From positions 1-64,000 of the IMG/VR virus record IMGVR_UViG_3300044641_004197: a stretch of 64,000 nt of DNA. One strand, 5' to 3'. The stretch's first letter is position 1. Each line of letters begins with the position of its first letter. Shown here in pieces: positions 42,424 through 50,006 of this stretch. The translations under genes were made by a program, and so were the position numbers. Origin of the DNA: a virus. The notes under the pieces were generated by a model. The model was not told the DNA's origin. It saw only the letters and a list, made by a program, of their open reading frames with translations, and ran no database searches.

Positions 42424-43599
42424 TTATCTTCCAACTTCACCGAAATACTTATCCTTAGCCTCTTCATAAGTCATTCCTATCATTTTATTATAATATAGAA
42501 TATCAGGCTTCAAGTTACCCTCATTATTTAGCTTTTTATATCTTTCTATTGCCTTTGGTTTCCACCATTCAATTATACCATTTACATCTTTCTTAAAGAG
42601 TTCTTTCATCTTCAATTGATCTTCTGCAATTTTATTTTGAAGGAACTCTTTGGTATTTTCATAGAAACAACTATAATAGACACCTCTCTCATATCCATGT
42701 TGATAATCAGTAGCTTTAATTTTTAATTCTTGGAATATCATACTGATTACTCTGTTCTTAGCACCAGTTACAGGTCCACTAACACCTTCCTTCTGTGTCA
42801 TTTCCTCTTCGTATTTCTGTTTTTTATTATCCTTAATCCATTGATGCCAGACATCATATACACTATCATCTGGTTTAATCATCATTTTACCGGCACTAGA
42901 ACCGCATTTATGCCACCATTTCAAACTATTATACATACTATAACTTCCATATAAACTTGTAGTGGTAATACCTACAAGGGATTGTCCATACAACTTCTTC
43001 CAAATTTCTCTAACTTTTGAAGATGTAACAAGAGCAGCTACCAATTTACCACCCAAGAAATTATATCCAAACGGTTGGGTGGACATAATACAACTACCAA
43101 TAGCACTATTAGCAAGTTTCTTATCTTGCAACCTATTCTCATCAGTCCATCCAATATAATTATCTCTATCTGTAATAGCAATAACGTCACTTGATATACT
43201 AACTACACCCAAATAACGTGGATTATCTTCATTACCATCACTAATCAACAGTTTAATAAATCTACCAGGAGTTTGAGCATATTCCATCGTATGACAGAAT
43301 GTTCGTAACAGCACCCAATCAGAATCTAATGGATTATTTAATACATGAACTACCGTTGGATTAATATCCTCAATCTCTTGAATTGTCAATTTTTCATCAT
43401 TGATATCTGTAGGAGTCCATATCTTAGCTTTTGATATTGACGATTTATTAATATAATTTCTTAACCCTTGAACTTCCAACCATTTCTTATAAAAGGTCTG
43501 TTCTTCCGCCGTCATACTCTTTAAGAAATTTAAGTTATTAATAAACTTGCGTTTCTCTAAATCATAGTCAAAATCAAAATCTCCAAAAAATTGGCTCAT
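42424..43599 (-). CDS. Conserved hypothetical, possibly DUF4338/DruA-related
   Basis: 391 residues. After about 90 variable residues comes GRFIKLLISDGNED, YLGVVSISSDV, DRDNYIGWTDENR, STQPFGYNFLGGKLVAALV and ITTTSLYGSYSMYNSLKWW. The YLG...RD-x-IGW...GGKL order recalls DUF4338 proteins such as Druantia DruA and, more remotely, the GNAT-like fold. I cannot verify the relationship. No nuclease motif is seen. It overlaps a 96-aa gene by 4 nt. It may be a phage-borne relative of a defence component. Confidence 0.4.
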   Translation of the reverse strand: MSQFFGDFDFDYDLEKRKFINNLNFLKSMTAEEQTFYKKWLEVQGLRNYINKSSISKAKIWTPTDINDEKLTIQEIEDINPTVVHVLNNPLDSDWVLLRTFCHTMEYAQTPGRFIKLLISDGNEDNPRYLGVVSISSDVIAITDRDNYIGWTDENRLQDKKLANSAIGSCIMSTQPFGYNFLGGKLVAALVTSSKVREIWKKLYGQSLVGITTTSLYGSYSMYNSLKWWHKCGSSAGKMMIKPDDSVYDVWHQWIKDNKKQKYEEEMTQKEGVSGPVTGAKNRVISMIFQELKIKATDYQHGYERGVYYSCFYENTKEFLQNKIAEDQLKMKELFKKDVNGIIEWWKPKAIERYKKLNNEGNLKPDILYYNKMIGMTYEEAKDKYFGEVGR

Positions 43600-43886
43600 T
43601 TAGTTTCTTTCTCAGTCTGTGTTTTTCTAAGTTTAAGTTTAAACCTCAGTTCACATGTTACCACACATTCGTTTAAAGACTTAGTTTTTTCTTTCATTTC
43701 TACTACTTCAAATAAATCCCATTCTTCTCTAAACGATTCTTTTAAACCATCCGTCTTGAGTCCGTTAGTCACTATCTCTACATCGTCCTTAGATAGTTTT
43801 TTATTGACAACTTTGTTTTCATCATATACAAAGAAGCATTTTCTGGATGGTTTGTCTAAATACAATATAATCTTGTCTCTTTTCAT
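43596..43886 (-). CDS. Hypothetical protein (96 aa)
   Basis: Not recognised. A very charged, soluble 96-residue protein (KRDKIILYLDKPSRKCFFVY, ending in a Lys/Thr/Glu tail). It overlaps the next gene by 4 nt and the TGA of the small frame above overlaps its ATG, so all three appear translationally coupled. No Cys or His cluster, membrane segment or signal peptide is seen. A regulatory or inhibitor role is possible for such small early-type proteins, but unsupported. Confidence 0.6.
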   Translation of the reverse strand: MKRDKIILYLDKPSRKCFFVYDENKVVNKKLSKDDVEIVTNGLKTDGLKESFREEWDLFEVVEMKEKTKSLNECVVTCELRFKLKLRKTQTEKETK

Positions 43887-44041
43887 TTTTTTAATGTTAT
43901 TGGTAATCTAACCACACTATAGTGGTCTTCATCATACATATTAGAATCAAATTCAAACTATATGTCTTCTTCGCTTAAAGAAACATAAATTAACTTGCAG
44001 TCATCAAAAGAAAAGATGCCGAATATAGTCACATTGGACAT
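43883..44041 (-). pseudogene. Small gene interrupted by an in-frame amber codon
   Basis: From ATG at 44041 the frame reads 27 residues (MSNVTIFGIFSFDDCKLIYV, then SLSEEDI), a TAG at 43958-43960, and continues FEFDSNMYDEDHYSVVRLPI to a TGA at 43883 that overlaps the next ATG. Both parts look like coding sequence of one acidic 51-residue protein. AAAAAGG lies 8 nt before the ATG. Either a nonsense mutation, a suppressed amber, or two tiny peptides (an internal ATG is at 43939). The start codon lies inside a hairpin. Confidence 0.45.
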
Positions 44042-44049
44042 ACTCGGCA
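44017..44049 (-). promoter_or_regulatory. Hairpin covering a small gene's start codon
   Basis: On the leftward RNA, TGCCGAGUAUG (44049-44039) can pair with UAUAUUCGGCA (44027-44017) over 11 bp with two G-U pairs and an 11-nt loop. The ATG at 44041 is within the first arm. It lies 21 nt past the end of the 128-aa gene and is followed by TCTTTTCTTTTG, so it may act as a weak terminator for that gene, a translation block, or both. Confidence 0.5.
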
Positions 44050-44069
44050 CCTTTTTGTTTTTGTTTTTC

Positions 44070-44456
44070 TTAGGCATTAACCGTCTTATGTGAGTGTGTC
44101 TCTACAACCGCTTCAGTATTCTCGGTAGAATCAGAAGCCTTAATGTTAACCACATTGACAGTAGAATAACAATCCTTCAAGAGAACCTCAGCCGCCTTAG
44201 CAGACTCCAAGGCCTTCTCAGTGACAGGTGCCATAGCAAAAGCCAACTTCGGGCGACCCTTACCAGTATTAATGGTTCCGATCTCAACAATTGTTGCATC
44301 TTCAATGGCATTCTTGACGCGGACACGAAGGGTGATTTCCTTGAAGTCACCATTGGTAGTCAACAACGAGTCAATCGTAAAATACGAATCAGCACTAGGC
44401 CAGTTCACAACTTGATTGGTCTTGTTCTTACGGTCAGTCTTCTTTGCGTTACTCAT
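44070..44456 (-). CDS. Hypothetical, probably highly expressed protein (128 aa)
   Basis: Not recognised. 128 residues: a basic N-terminus, VVNWPSADSYFTIDSLLTTN, a FKEITLRVRVKNAIE strand and a GKGRPKLAFAMAPVT loop, then an acidic tail ending HSHKTVNA. Codons are visibly GC-richer than in flanking genes, it has the best promoter in the window, and AAGGAA precedes the ATG. These point to strong expression soon after infection. A DNA- or polymerase-binding accessory is conceivable; nothing shows it directly. Confidence 0.65.
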   Translation of the reverse strand: MSNAKKTDRKNKTNQVVNWPSADSYFTIDSLLTTNGDFKEITLRVRVKNAIEDATIVEIGTINTGKGRPKLAFAMAPVTEKALESAKAAEVLLKDCYSTVNVVNIKASDSTENTEAVVETHSHKTVNA

Positions 44457-44519
44457 ATACTATATTTCCTTTTTTATTTTTTGTTTATGTTTGTTTATTG
44501 GTTTTTAACCACTTTTAAA

Positions 44520-44548
44520 AGTATAACACGGGTTATATATTATGTCAA
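44520..44548 (-). promoter_or_regulatory. Strong sigma70 promoter (consensus -35, extended -10)
   Basis: Read leftward: TTGACA (44548-44543), a 17-bp spacer, TATACT (44525-44520) preceded by TGT, an extended -10. Predicted start is near 44513. The 57-nt leader has a stem TGGTT/AACCA at its 5' side and an A-rich tract ending AAAAAAGGAAA before the ATG at 44456. It overlaps the stop codon of the VWA gene. Confidence 0.75.
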
Positions 44549-46662
44549 TCCTTATTCAAGAACATTTTATTAATAGTTTTAGCAATATCAAAAATATTCT
44601 TGACGTTCACAAATGATGCATTTTGTCCATACATCACTTTGAATTGCTTTCTCACTGCATCAAGATCCTTGTTAGTAGAACTCATAACATAAGAACTATA
44701 CAATGCTTCATAATCCTCCTTAATAAAATAACTCAAGATTTTATATCCCTTATCACGAACCTTATTGACTTGACTACGTGTATGAATACAAGCCTGTTCT
44801 CCTCCGTATTGAACGGTCACTCCAGACACATCTTGGTAATTCATAAAAGGTTGACCATCACTAAAATTTAGAAAATAGTAATTGTCATCCGTAGATGTAG
44901 GAAGTTCATTCATAATAGATTCAAAACACATTCCTTCAGGAGTGCATCCTGCGGGAACAATATAAGGAAACAAATTCTTTACCTTACTAATTTTATCAAT
45001 ATTAGAATCATAAGCAATAACAACATAAGGATGTTCCGAAGATCGACTTGTGCTATGGAAAGTAGATCTAAAACTAACAGCAACCCTTACATTATCAATC
45101 ATAGACGCAGCTTTACAAATAGCAGTAACAGCAGTCATTGTAGTCAACCACTTATTACCACCCATGCTTGAACTAGCATCTACACTAATATGAATATAAG
45201 ATTTATTATATTGATCCACATCAATATTATAAAACACGTTCTCATTGTCATAAGACAACTCAGACAATATGCGTTTATCAATACGTCCGGTAGGCTTACG
45301 CATATGCTTACAAGTGTTGACCTCGTTTCTAACCTGAAGTCTACGACCCAAGACCGCACCCTTAACGAATCCTTCATTAATAGCATTAACCATTTCTTTA
45401 GAAGCGTATGCCTTATCCTTATGATCAAGCATGCTCAAAGGAAACAACTTACTATCAATCAATTCTTTAGTCAGTTTCTTGACCAGAATACAATCAACCT
45501 TGTATTTACCATCAGACTTAACATAGGTATTACCGACAGAAACAAGTGTCATTCCTGACTTCTCGATAGCATCAAGAATATTCTTCTCTTTAGTAGAGAC
45601 CTTTTTCTTCTTGATGTTTCCGTTCAAAAAGTCCTTTTGTTTGTCAAGAGACTTTTTAATTTGATTGGTTCTAGTCTTGGATACCTTTGAATCCTCGCCA
45701 ATGTTGTCCTTAATGGTTTGTTCGTCTGTGGTAGAGACCTTAGTAGTATCTTCCCCACCCAAAACATCATCAACATTTTGATTTGAATTAGACGGACTTT
45801 TATTAGAGTCTCCTCCTTTATTGTCCAAAGGAATTCCAATTGAACTGGAACTGTCATCGCCTTGAGATTCAGAATTCTCTTCTGTATTCTGGGATGCAGA
45901 CTGTCCTTTATCTTGCTTTGTAGGAGCTTCAATAATATTTTGGAGAATAATTGCAACGACCTCATAAGCTACCTGCAATCTATCATGGGTAGTCTTAAGA
46001 CGTTCAATGTCAGAAAGATTGATGATCTTGGCAATATCACGAAGACCCGGCAAAGCATCAAGATCGGTGTTTTTATTAGTGAAATTGATGATACGAGCTT
46101 CGTAACTTGCAATGCTAGGAACACGATACAAATCGCTCTTAAGCATTATATCAATCTTATTGCTATTAAAATACTTATCATAGAGAGCGTTATAATAACC
46201 ACGATATCCAGGAGCATTCTTGAATACGTAATTATCAATATAACGATCCTCAATATAGTTGAGAATGTTCTTGACAAGCACATGAATGTCTTCCTTCGAA
46301 ATTTGAAGACGTTGGCCGTAAGTATAAAGTTCACGGGGAACCTTCTGCCAGATAGTTTTAAAAATATCAAAATCTGACAGAAGGACGTGACTACCTTCGT
46401 GAAGGGCCAAACCTACAGCGGGGTCAAAATCTTCCTTATTAACAATATCAGAAGAAATATAAACCGTCTTTCCACAAGTGCTGTTGTCGCCACTATCATT
46501 AAAATAAACCGGAATAGATTTATTTGTAAGAATGTGAACGAAGTTGCTAATAGCCCTACGGGCCATTGCTAGTTTGATCAAGTTGGTGTTGATAGCATTC
46601 TCGCTAACATCATCCTCGAAATCAAAATCATCCAACCAGTATTCGCTGTAGGTATTTTCCAT
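44545..46662 (-). CDS. VWA-domain protein with N-terminal HExxH (CobT/VWA-peptidase-like)
   Basis: 705 residues. Residues 75-150 carry AVGLALHEGSHVLLSDF with HEGSH at 88-92, a zinc-protease-like HExxH. Residues 250-345 are acidic and Ser-rich, probably disordered. Residues 485-700 are a von Willebrand A domain with the MIDAS D495-A-S-S-S (SVDASSSMGG), a Thr in PAGCTPEGM and FLNFSDGQP. It is the partner of the MoxR-like ATPase 12 nt upstream. This resembles CobS/CobT-type chelatase or MoxR/VWA protein-remodelling pairs. A metal chelatase role is unlikely without cofactor genes. Confidence 0.8.
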   Translation of the reverse strand: MENTYSEYWLDDFDFEDDVSENAINTNLIKLAMARRAISNFVHILTNKSIPVYFNDSGDNSTCGKTVYISSDIVNKEDFDPAVGLALHEGSHVLLSDFDIFKTIWQKVPRELYTYGQRLQISKEDIHVLVKNILNYIEDRYIDNYVFKNAPGYRGYYNALYDKYFNSNKIDIMLKSDLYRVPSIASYEARIINFTNKNTDLDALPGLRDIAKIINLSDIERLKTTHDRLQVAYEVVAIILQNIIEAPTKQDKGQSASQNTEENSESQGDDSSSSIGIPLDNKGGDSNKSPSNSNQNVDDVLGGEDTTKVSTTDEQTIKDNIGEDSKVSKTRTNQIKKSLDKQKDFLNGNIKKKKVSTKEKNILDAIEKSGMTLVSVGNTYVKSDGKYKVDCILVKKLTKELIDSKLFPLSMLDHKDKAYASKEMVNAINEGFVKGAVLGRRLQVRNEVNTCKHMRKPTGRIDKRILSELSYDNENVFYNIDVDQYNKSYIHISVDASSSMGGNKWLTTMTAVTAICKAASMIDNVRVAVSFRSTFHSTSRSSEHPYVVIAYDSNIDKISKVKNLFPYIVPAGCTPEGMCFESIMNELPTSTDDNYYFLNFSDGQPFMNYQDVSGVTVQYGGEQACIHTRSQVNKVRDKGYKILSYFIKEDYEALYSSYVMSSTNKDLDAVRKQFKVMYGQNASFVNVKNIFDIAKTINKMFLNKD

Positions 46663-46674
46663 AGTCCTCTTATT

Positions 46675-47628
46675 TTAGAACGGAGGTTGGTTATTGTCAA
46701 CCTTCAAAGGATCATTGATTAAATTTTCATTCGTAACCGAAGGAATATATTTCTGAACCAATTGCTTGACATATGTCCGTTCACTGTCAACCCCACCATC
46801 AGTTAAGAAGTTAGGATAAATTGCAGTTTCAGCAATTTCGTTCAAATTGAACCCATCCAAAATCAACTCGCTCATTTCAACAGTAGAACGAGTAGGAATA
46901 AAATTAGTAAGCTTACTATCCTCACTCTTTACCTGTTCACGGGTATGATGAGCAATCTCACAAACAGCAGCAAGAATCTTTAGGGATGCTTCATCACTAA
47001 TAGAAAACCTATTCTTAAGATAATTAAACTCAGTAAGATTATCCATAGGGGACATCTCAATCTTAATAGGGAAACGACTCATCAAAGCCCTATCCATAAC
47101 ACGGGTTGCGGTATACTCATTACCGATATTAGCAGTTCCAATAAAACATACACCCTCAGCAACCTTAACAACCTCACTGTCCTGCTTTTCATCTAACCTC
47201 AAATAACGTTGAATGTCATCCAAAACAGTCATCATAACGTTCCAAGCATCGTGATGAGCACGGGAAATCTCGTCCAACAAAATAACAGCATTTGGAGTCT
47301 TGATAGCCTTGACAAAGGTAGACTCGCTAAAATAAGTTCCAGTTTCCTTATTGTAGTGGGTGTTACCAATCAAGGCTGCACGAGCATCTTGAGTAGCACC
47401 CAAGTTAAAATAAAAGAAAGGACGATCAAGAGCATTCGCCACCGTTTGAGCGGAAAGAGTCTTGCCACAACCAGTAGGTCCAACAATCAAAATATTCTTT
47501 CCACGATACACCGAGCGAACCATGTATTTCCACTTGATGTCATCCATAACCAAACTAACCGGCTTAAGTTTGGTTGCGTTGCTAATTAGAGTCTTCGTAT
47601 CCATTGTCTTGTTTGATGTTTTTTTCAT
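46675..47628 (-). CDS. MoxR/CobS-like AAA+ ATPase
   Basis: 317 residues. Walker A GPTGCGKT at 50-57, Walker B AVILLDEIS near 115-122, a helix-2 insert (LGATQDARAALIGN), sensor 1 FIGTANIG and the arginine-containing ALMSRFPIKIEM complete the MoxR clade pattern. It probably forms a hexamer that works with the downstream VWA protein to remodel a protein or complex. CobS-like genes occur in T4-like cyanophages. It has its own promoter right after the terminator of the upstream gene. Confidence 0.88.
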   Translation of the reverse strand: MKKTSNKTMDTKTLISNATKLKPVSLVMDDIKWKYMVRSVYRGKNILIVGPTGCGKTLSAQTVANALDRPFFYFNLGATQDARAALIGNTHYNKETGTYFSESTFVKAIKTPNAVILLDEISRAHHDAWNVMMTVLDDIQRYLRLDEKQDSEVVKVAEGVCFIGTANIGNEYTATRVMDRALMSRFPIKIEMSPMDNLTEFNYLKNRFSISDEASLKILAAVCEIAHHTREQVKSEDSKLTNFIPTRSTVEMSELILDGFNLNEIAETAIYPNFLTDGGVDSERTYVKQLVQKYIPSVTNENLINDPLKVDNNQPPF

Positions 47629-47637
47629 TACAAATCC

Positions 47638-47665
47638 ATCTTAACACGGTTTATTATAAAGTCAA
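47638..47665 (-). promoter_or_regulatory. Sigma70-like promoter of the MoxR/VWA operon
   Basis: Read leftward: TTGACT (47665-47660), a 16-bp spacer, TAAGAT (47643-47638). It begins only 6 bp past the intrinsic terminator of the upstream gene. Predicted start near 47631 leaves a leader of about 3 nt, so this message may also be essentially leaderless. Confidence 0.5.
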
Positions 47666-47671
47666 ACAAAA

Positions 47672-47697
47672 AAACCGCCAAAGTTAATTGGCGGTTT
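47672..47697 (-). terminator. Intrinsic terminator
   Basis: On the leftward transcript AAACCGCCAA pairs with TTGGCGGTTT around a 6-nt loop and is followed by TTTTGTTTG. The 10-bp stem with six G-C pairs and the T run form a textbook intrinsic terminator, 18 nt past the stop codon of the exported His-rich protein. It separates that operon from the MoxR promoter. Confidence 0.88.
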
Positions 47698-47714
47698 GAA
47701 CTTAAAATTAAAAT

Positions 47715-48056
47715 TTATCTATGACCGTGAAAATGTCTATGATGGTGTATATGTCCCCAAGATCCATATACAACCACTTGCGGTCCATAATAAACTGGTG
47801 CCGGAACATAAACTACAGGAGCAGTTTGAACCACAACAGTCGTGGTTTGATAAACTACTGGAGTAGATTGAACTACCACTGGTTGTTGATAAACCACAAC
47901 AGTTTGAGGAGGGTTTACAATTCTATCGATGACTTGAATAGCTGCAACACCTGTCAATACTTTACCTACAGTTGCCCATTCTCTATCACCTGCATATGCT
48001 GACATATTTGATGCTAACAATGTAGCACCTAACAATACCGCTAATTTATTTTTCAT
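47715..48056 (-). CDS. Exported Val-repeat, His-rich small protein
   Basis: 113 residues. A clear signal peptide (MKNKLAVLLGATLLASNMSA, with likely cleavage after AYA) is followed by a helix and then imperfect repeats of PVVVQSTPVVYQ / TTVVVQTAPVVY type at residues 55-85, and a His/Gly-rich end (WGHIHHHRHFHGHR). The repeats predict extended beta structure, and the tail could bind metal. Such proteins are known from bacterial envelopes and are rare in phages. It may have come from a host. Function is unknown. Confidence 0.65.
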   Translation of the reverse strand: MKNKLAVLLGATLLASNMSAYAGDREWATVGKVLTGVAAIQVIDRIVNPPQTVVVYQQPVVVQSTPVVYQTTTVVVQTAPVVYVPAPVYYGPQVVVYGSWGHIHHHRHFHGHR

Positions 48057-48057
48057 A

Positions 48058-48717
48058 TTATTTCTTTTGTCTGCCTCTACCCTTGAAGACAGTAGGCTTA
48101 ACTACAAGTTTCTTATCTTTTTGTTTTGGATACTTGTATTCGGCCTTTTCACCCTTGACACTGTGGTCAACTTGTTTCTTTATTTTGTCCACTGATTTCA
48201 TTGGTGAGGTAGGCAAATCATCTTTCTTTTCAACTGCGTCTTCGACTTTTTCATCGGTTTCTTGAGGTTTATCAAGGTCTTTCTTTCCTTCCTTGTCCTC
48301 AGAGTTTTTAACGCACTTTTCCCATTTTTCTTGACCAAAATCAGGCTTTGTTTCCTTTAATGTTTCGGTAACAAATTTCTTTAAATCTTCGAATGAAAGA
48401 TTTAATTTCTTGGTTCTGTCAGTTTTATTTTTAAAATGAGTTACATTGAAACTATCATCTGTTACTGGATAGATACTAAAATGATGTGGATCGCAATCAC
48501 ATACATTATATCTCTTTGCATCATCAAGATAAACACGAGCATCTTTATTTGCGGACTTAACGGCTTCTGCTAATTCTTCCATCTTGGCTTCCAATGAATG
48601 TTCTTTCTTAATCTTCATTGGTTTCAACGATTCTTTAATGATGTTACGAATAGCCTTTTCTAACTTAACTTCGGCTACACATTCACTGATAATTTTCTTT
48701 AGTTCTTTATTGGTCAT
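48058..48717 (-). CDS. Hypothetical charged protein (219 aa)
   Basis: Not recognised. The first 125 residues are probably helical (KKIISECVAEVKLEKAIRNI) with a small NVCDCDPHHFSIY patch of Cys and His that could bind a metal. Residues 130-219 are Lys/Glu/Asp-rich and likely disordered, ending FKGRGRQKK. The exported protein follows after 1 nt. No membrane segment is seen. A structural or scaffolding role would suit the composition, but it is only a guess. Confidence 0.6.
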   Translation of the reverse strand: MTNKELKKIISECVAEVKLEKAIRNIIKESLKPMKIKKEHSLEAKMEELAEAVKSANKDARVYLDDAKRYNVCDCDPHHFSIYPVTDDSFNVTHFKNKTDRTKKLNLSFEDLKKFVTETLKETKPDFGQEKWEKCVKNSEDKEGKKDLDKPQETDEKVEDAVEKKDDLPTSPMKSVDKIKKQVDHSVKGEKAEYKYPKQKDKKLVVKPTVFKGRGRQKK

Positions 48718-48747
48718 ATATATGAAAATGGTTATATATAAATATTG

Positions 48748-49530
48748 TCAAAAAAATGAATTATCATTCTTATTTTCAACTACAATTTCCATTATTTCTT
48801 CTTTATAAGTATTGGTTTTTGGAGCGGACAACACTTTATGTTTCAATGATTTAGACAGTTTTTTGTTTTCTATCTTATTACTGATGAATTTTATATAACG
48901 ATGTTTACCGCTTTCCTTTTTCCTCCAGAATGTATGACCAATCTTCTTCTTTAATACATCTACACTATGACTGCCCCAATTAGCATATACAGTTCTACTA
49001 TGTATCCATTCGTAATCAGGCGGACCTTTTAAACTTACACTATAATTAGGCATAATAGCCACATCGACATAATTATCCCCTTGATATAAAAACCCAGTAG
49101 CTTGATAGATTTTACCGAGATGTCCTACTTCACTATCTGCATAACTCAATATGCACTTGATAATGGGAAAATCACGGTTTAATTGTCTGAATGACTCCGC
49201 AATACAATAACTCTCTATATTCTTACCATACCCATCAGCAATCCATAAACGGGTCAATTCTAACACATTATTATTAACTAATAGAGGACTTATACTAGTG
49301 CTAGCATTTCTACCTACTGCCTGTCCATATACTAATACACCAATTAATTTACTATTATAACCACCAAAAAAAGTGCTTTCTATATATTCTTTATAGTAAA
49401 CACCATATGCAACTCTACAAACCGTCCATTTATGAGTATAATGGTTTTTTACAATAATATCCTTAGCCAAATTCTTTTGAATGGGTCTAAGGTAAATTAA
49501 TGATGTATCACAATAATGCGTCTCGGACAT
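48748..49530 (-). CDS. Mom-like DNA modification protein (GNAT-related)
   Basis: 260 residues. GVLVYGQAVGRNASTS, LELTRLWIADGYGKNIESYC and ILSYADSEVGHLGKIYQATG match the order of blocks in phage Mu Mom-family proteins (EL-RL, then SYAD-x-x-GH-G-IYxAxxF-Y-G). Mom converts adenine to a carbamoylmethyl (acetamido) form and so shields phage DNA from restriction. The C-terminal 60 residues are basic and charged. A perfect hairpin lies 3 nt before the start. The call is by motif recall, and another GNAT-like activity is possible. Confidence 0.65.
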   Translation of the reverse strand: MSETHYCDTSLIYLRPIQKNLAKDIIVKNHYTHKWTVCRVAYGVYYKEYIESTFFGGYNSKLIGVLVYGQAVGRNASTSISPLLVNNNVLELTRLWIADGYGKNIESYCIAESFRQLNRDFPIIKCILSYADSEVGHLGKIYQATGFLYQGDNYVDVAIMPNYSVSLKGPPDYEWIHSRTVYANWGSHSVDVLKKKIGHTFWRKKESGKHRYIKFISNKIENKKLSKSLKHKVLSAPKTNTYKEEIMEIVVENKNDNSFF

Positions 49531-49533
49531 AAC

Positions 49534-49557
49534 AATTCTAATATCACTATTAGAATT
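49534..49557 (-). promoter_or_regulatory. Perfect 10-bp hairpin just before the mom-like start
   Basis: AATTCTAATA (49534-49543) and TATTAGAATT (49548-49557) are exact complements around TCAC. The hairpin fills the gap between the coiled-coil gene's stop (49561) and the mom-like ATG (49530), where a ribosome must bind. There is no T run, so it is more like a translational operator than a terminator. Confidence 0.55.
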
Positions 49558-49560
49558 ATA

Positions 49561-49950
49561 TTACACCAGTTTCAATTTTTCAACTTTTTTTTTATTAACT
49601 TTTCCACTATTTAATAAAGTCTTTATAACCTCATTCGACGCATCAAGTTTGATTTCAAGTTCGTTTAACTCAGCTTGTAATCGTTTATTTTCGTCTTTAT
49701 ATTCCCTCAACTCTTTCTTTATACTTTCATTTTCTTTTTTATACGCATTCATTTCTTGTCTAATCGCATCTCTATCGGTTCTACATTCATCCAAGTCTTT
49801 CTTAAGTTCTTTTCGCAACTTTTCATTGGATTCATTTATTAATTTCACCAAATCAAGTCTTGATTTTTTAGACGCTATCGCATATGCAACTACAGATGAA
49901 AATATAGCCGGTATAATTGCAATTAAAGAAGTAGAAATTGTATCATTCAT
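49561..49950 (-). CDS. Membrane-anchored coiled-coil protein
   Basis: 129 residues. One N-terminal membrane segment (TSLIAIIPAIFSSVVAYAIA) precedes a long, regular heptad coiled coil (about residues 30-115: LRKELKKDLDECRTDRDAIR and on) and a basic tail. This is the layout of i-spanins and of some membrane tethers. No endolysin or holin gene is near, so spanin is only one option. It lies 30 nt before the mom-like gene and 56 nt below nrdB. Confidence 0.6.
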   Translation of the reverse strand: MNDTISTSLIAIIPAIFSSVVAYAIASKKSRLDLVKLINESNEKLRKELKKDLDECRTDRDAIRQEMNAYKKENESIKKELREYKDENKRLQAELNELEIKLDASNEVIKTLLNSGKVNKKKVEKLKLV

Positions 49951-50006
49951 ATTATAAAAACATACTTAAATAAATATAGTTATTATAAAATAAATTATAA
50001 AAATTT

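Noticed and set aside
43958-43960. General reassignment of TAG as a sense codon
   Set aside because: The aldolase ends in TAG at its natural length, so TAG works as a stop in this genome; only local readthrough remains possible.
45862-46377. Rightward frame of 171 codons opposite the VWA gene, with similar long antisense frames at 41757-42329 and 13196-13702
   Set aside because: They are exact antisense to well-supported genes (VWA, UvdE-like, gp44), encode Ile/Thr/Asn-rich sequences with no motif, and have no promoter or coupling.
48718-48747. TTGACA before the 219-aa gene as a promoter
   Set aside because: The hexamer is made by the end of the mom-like gene's codons, and no -10 hexamer lies at 16-18 bp.
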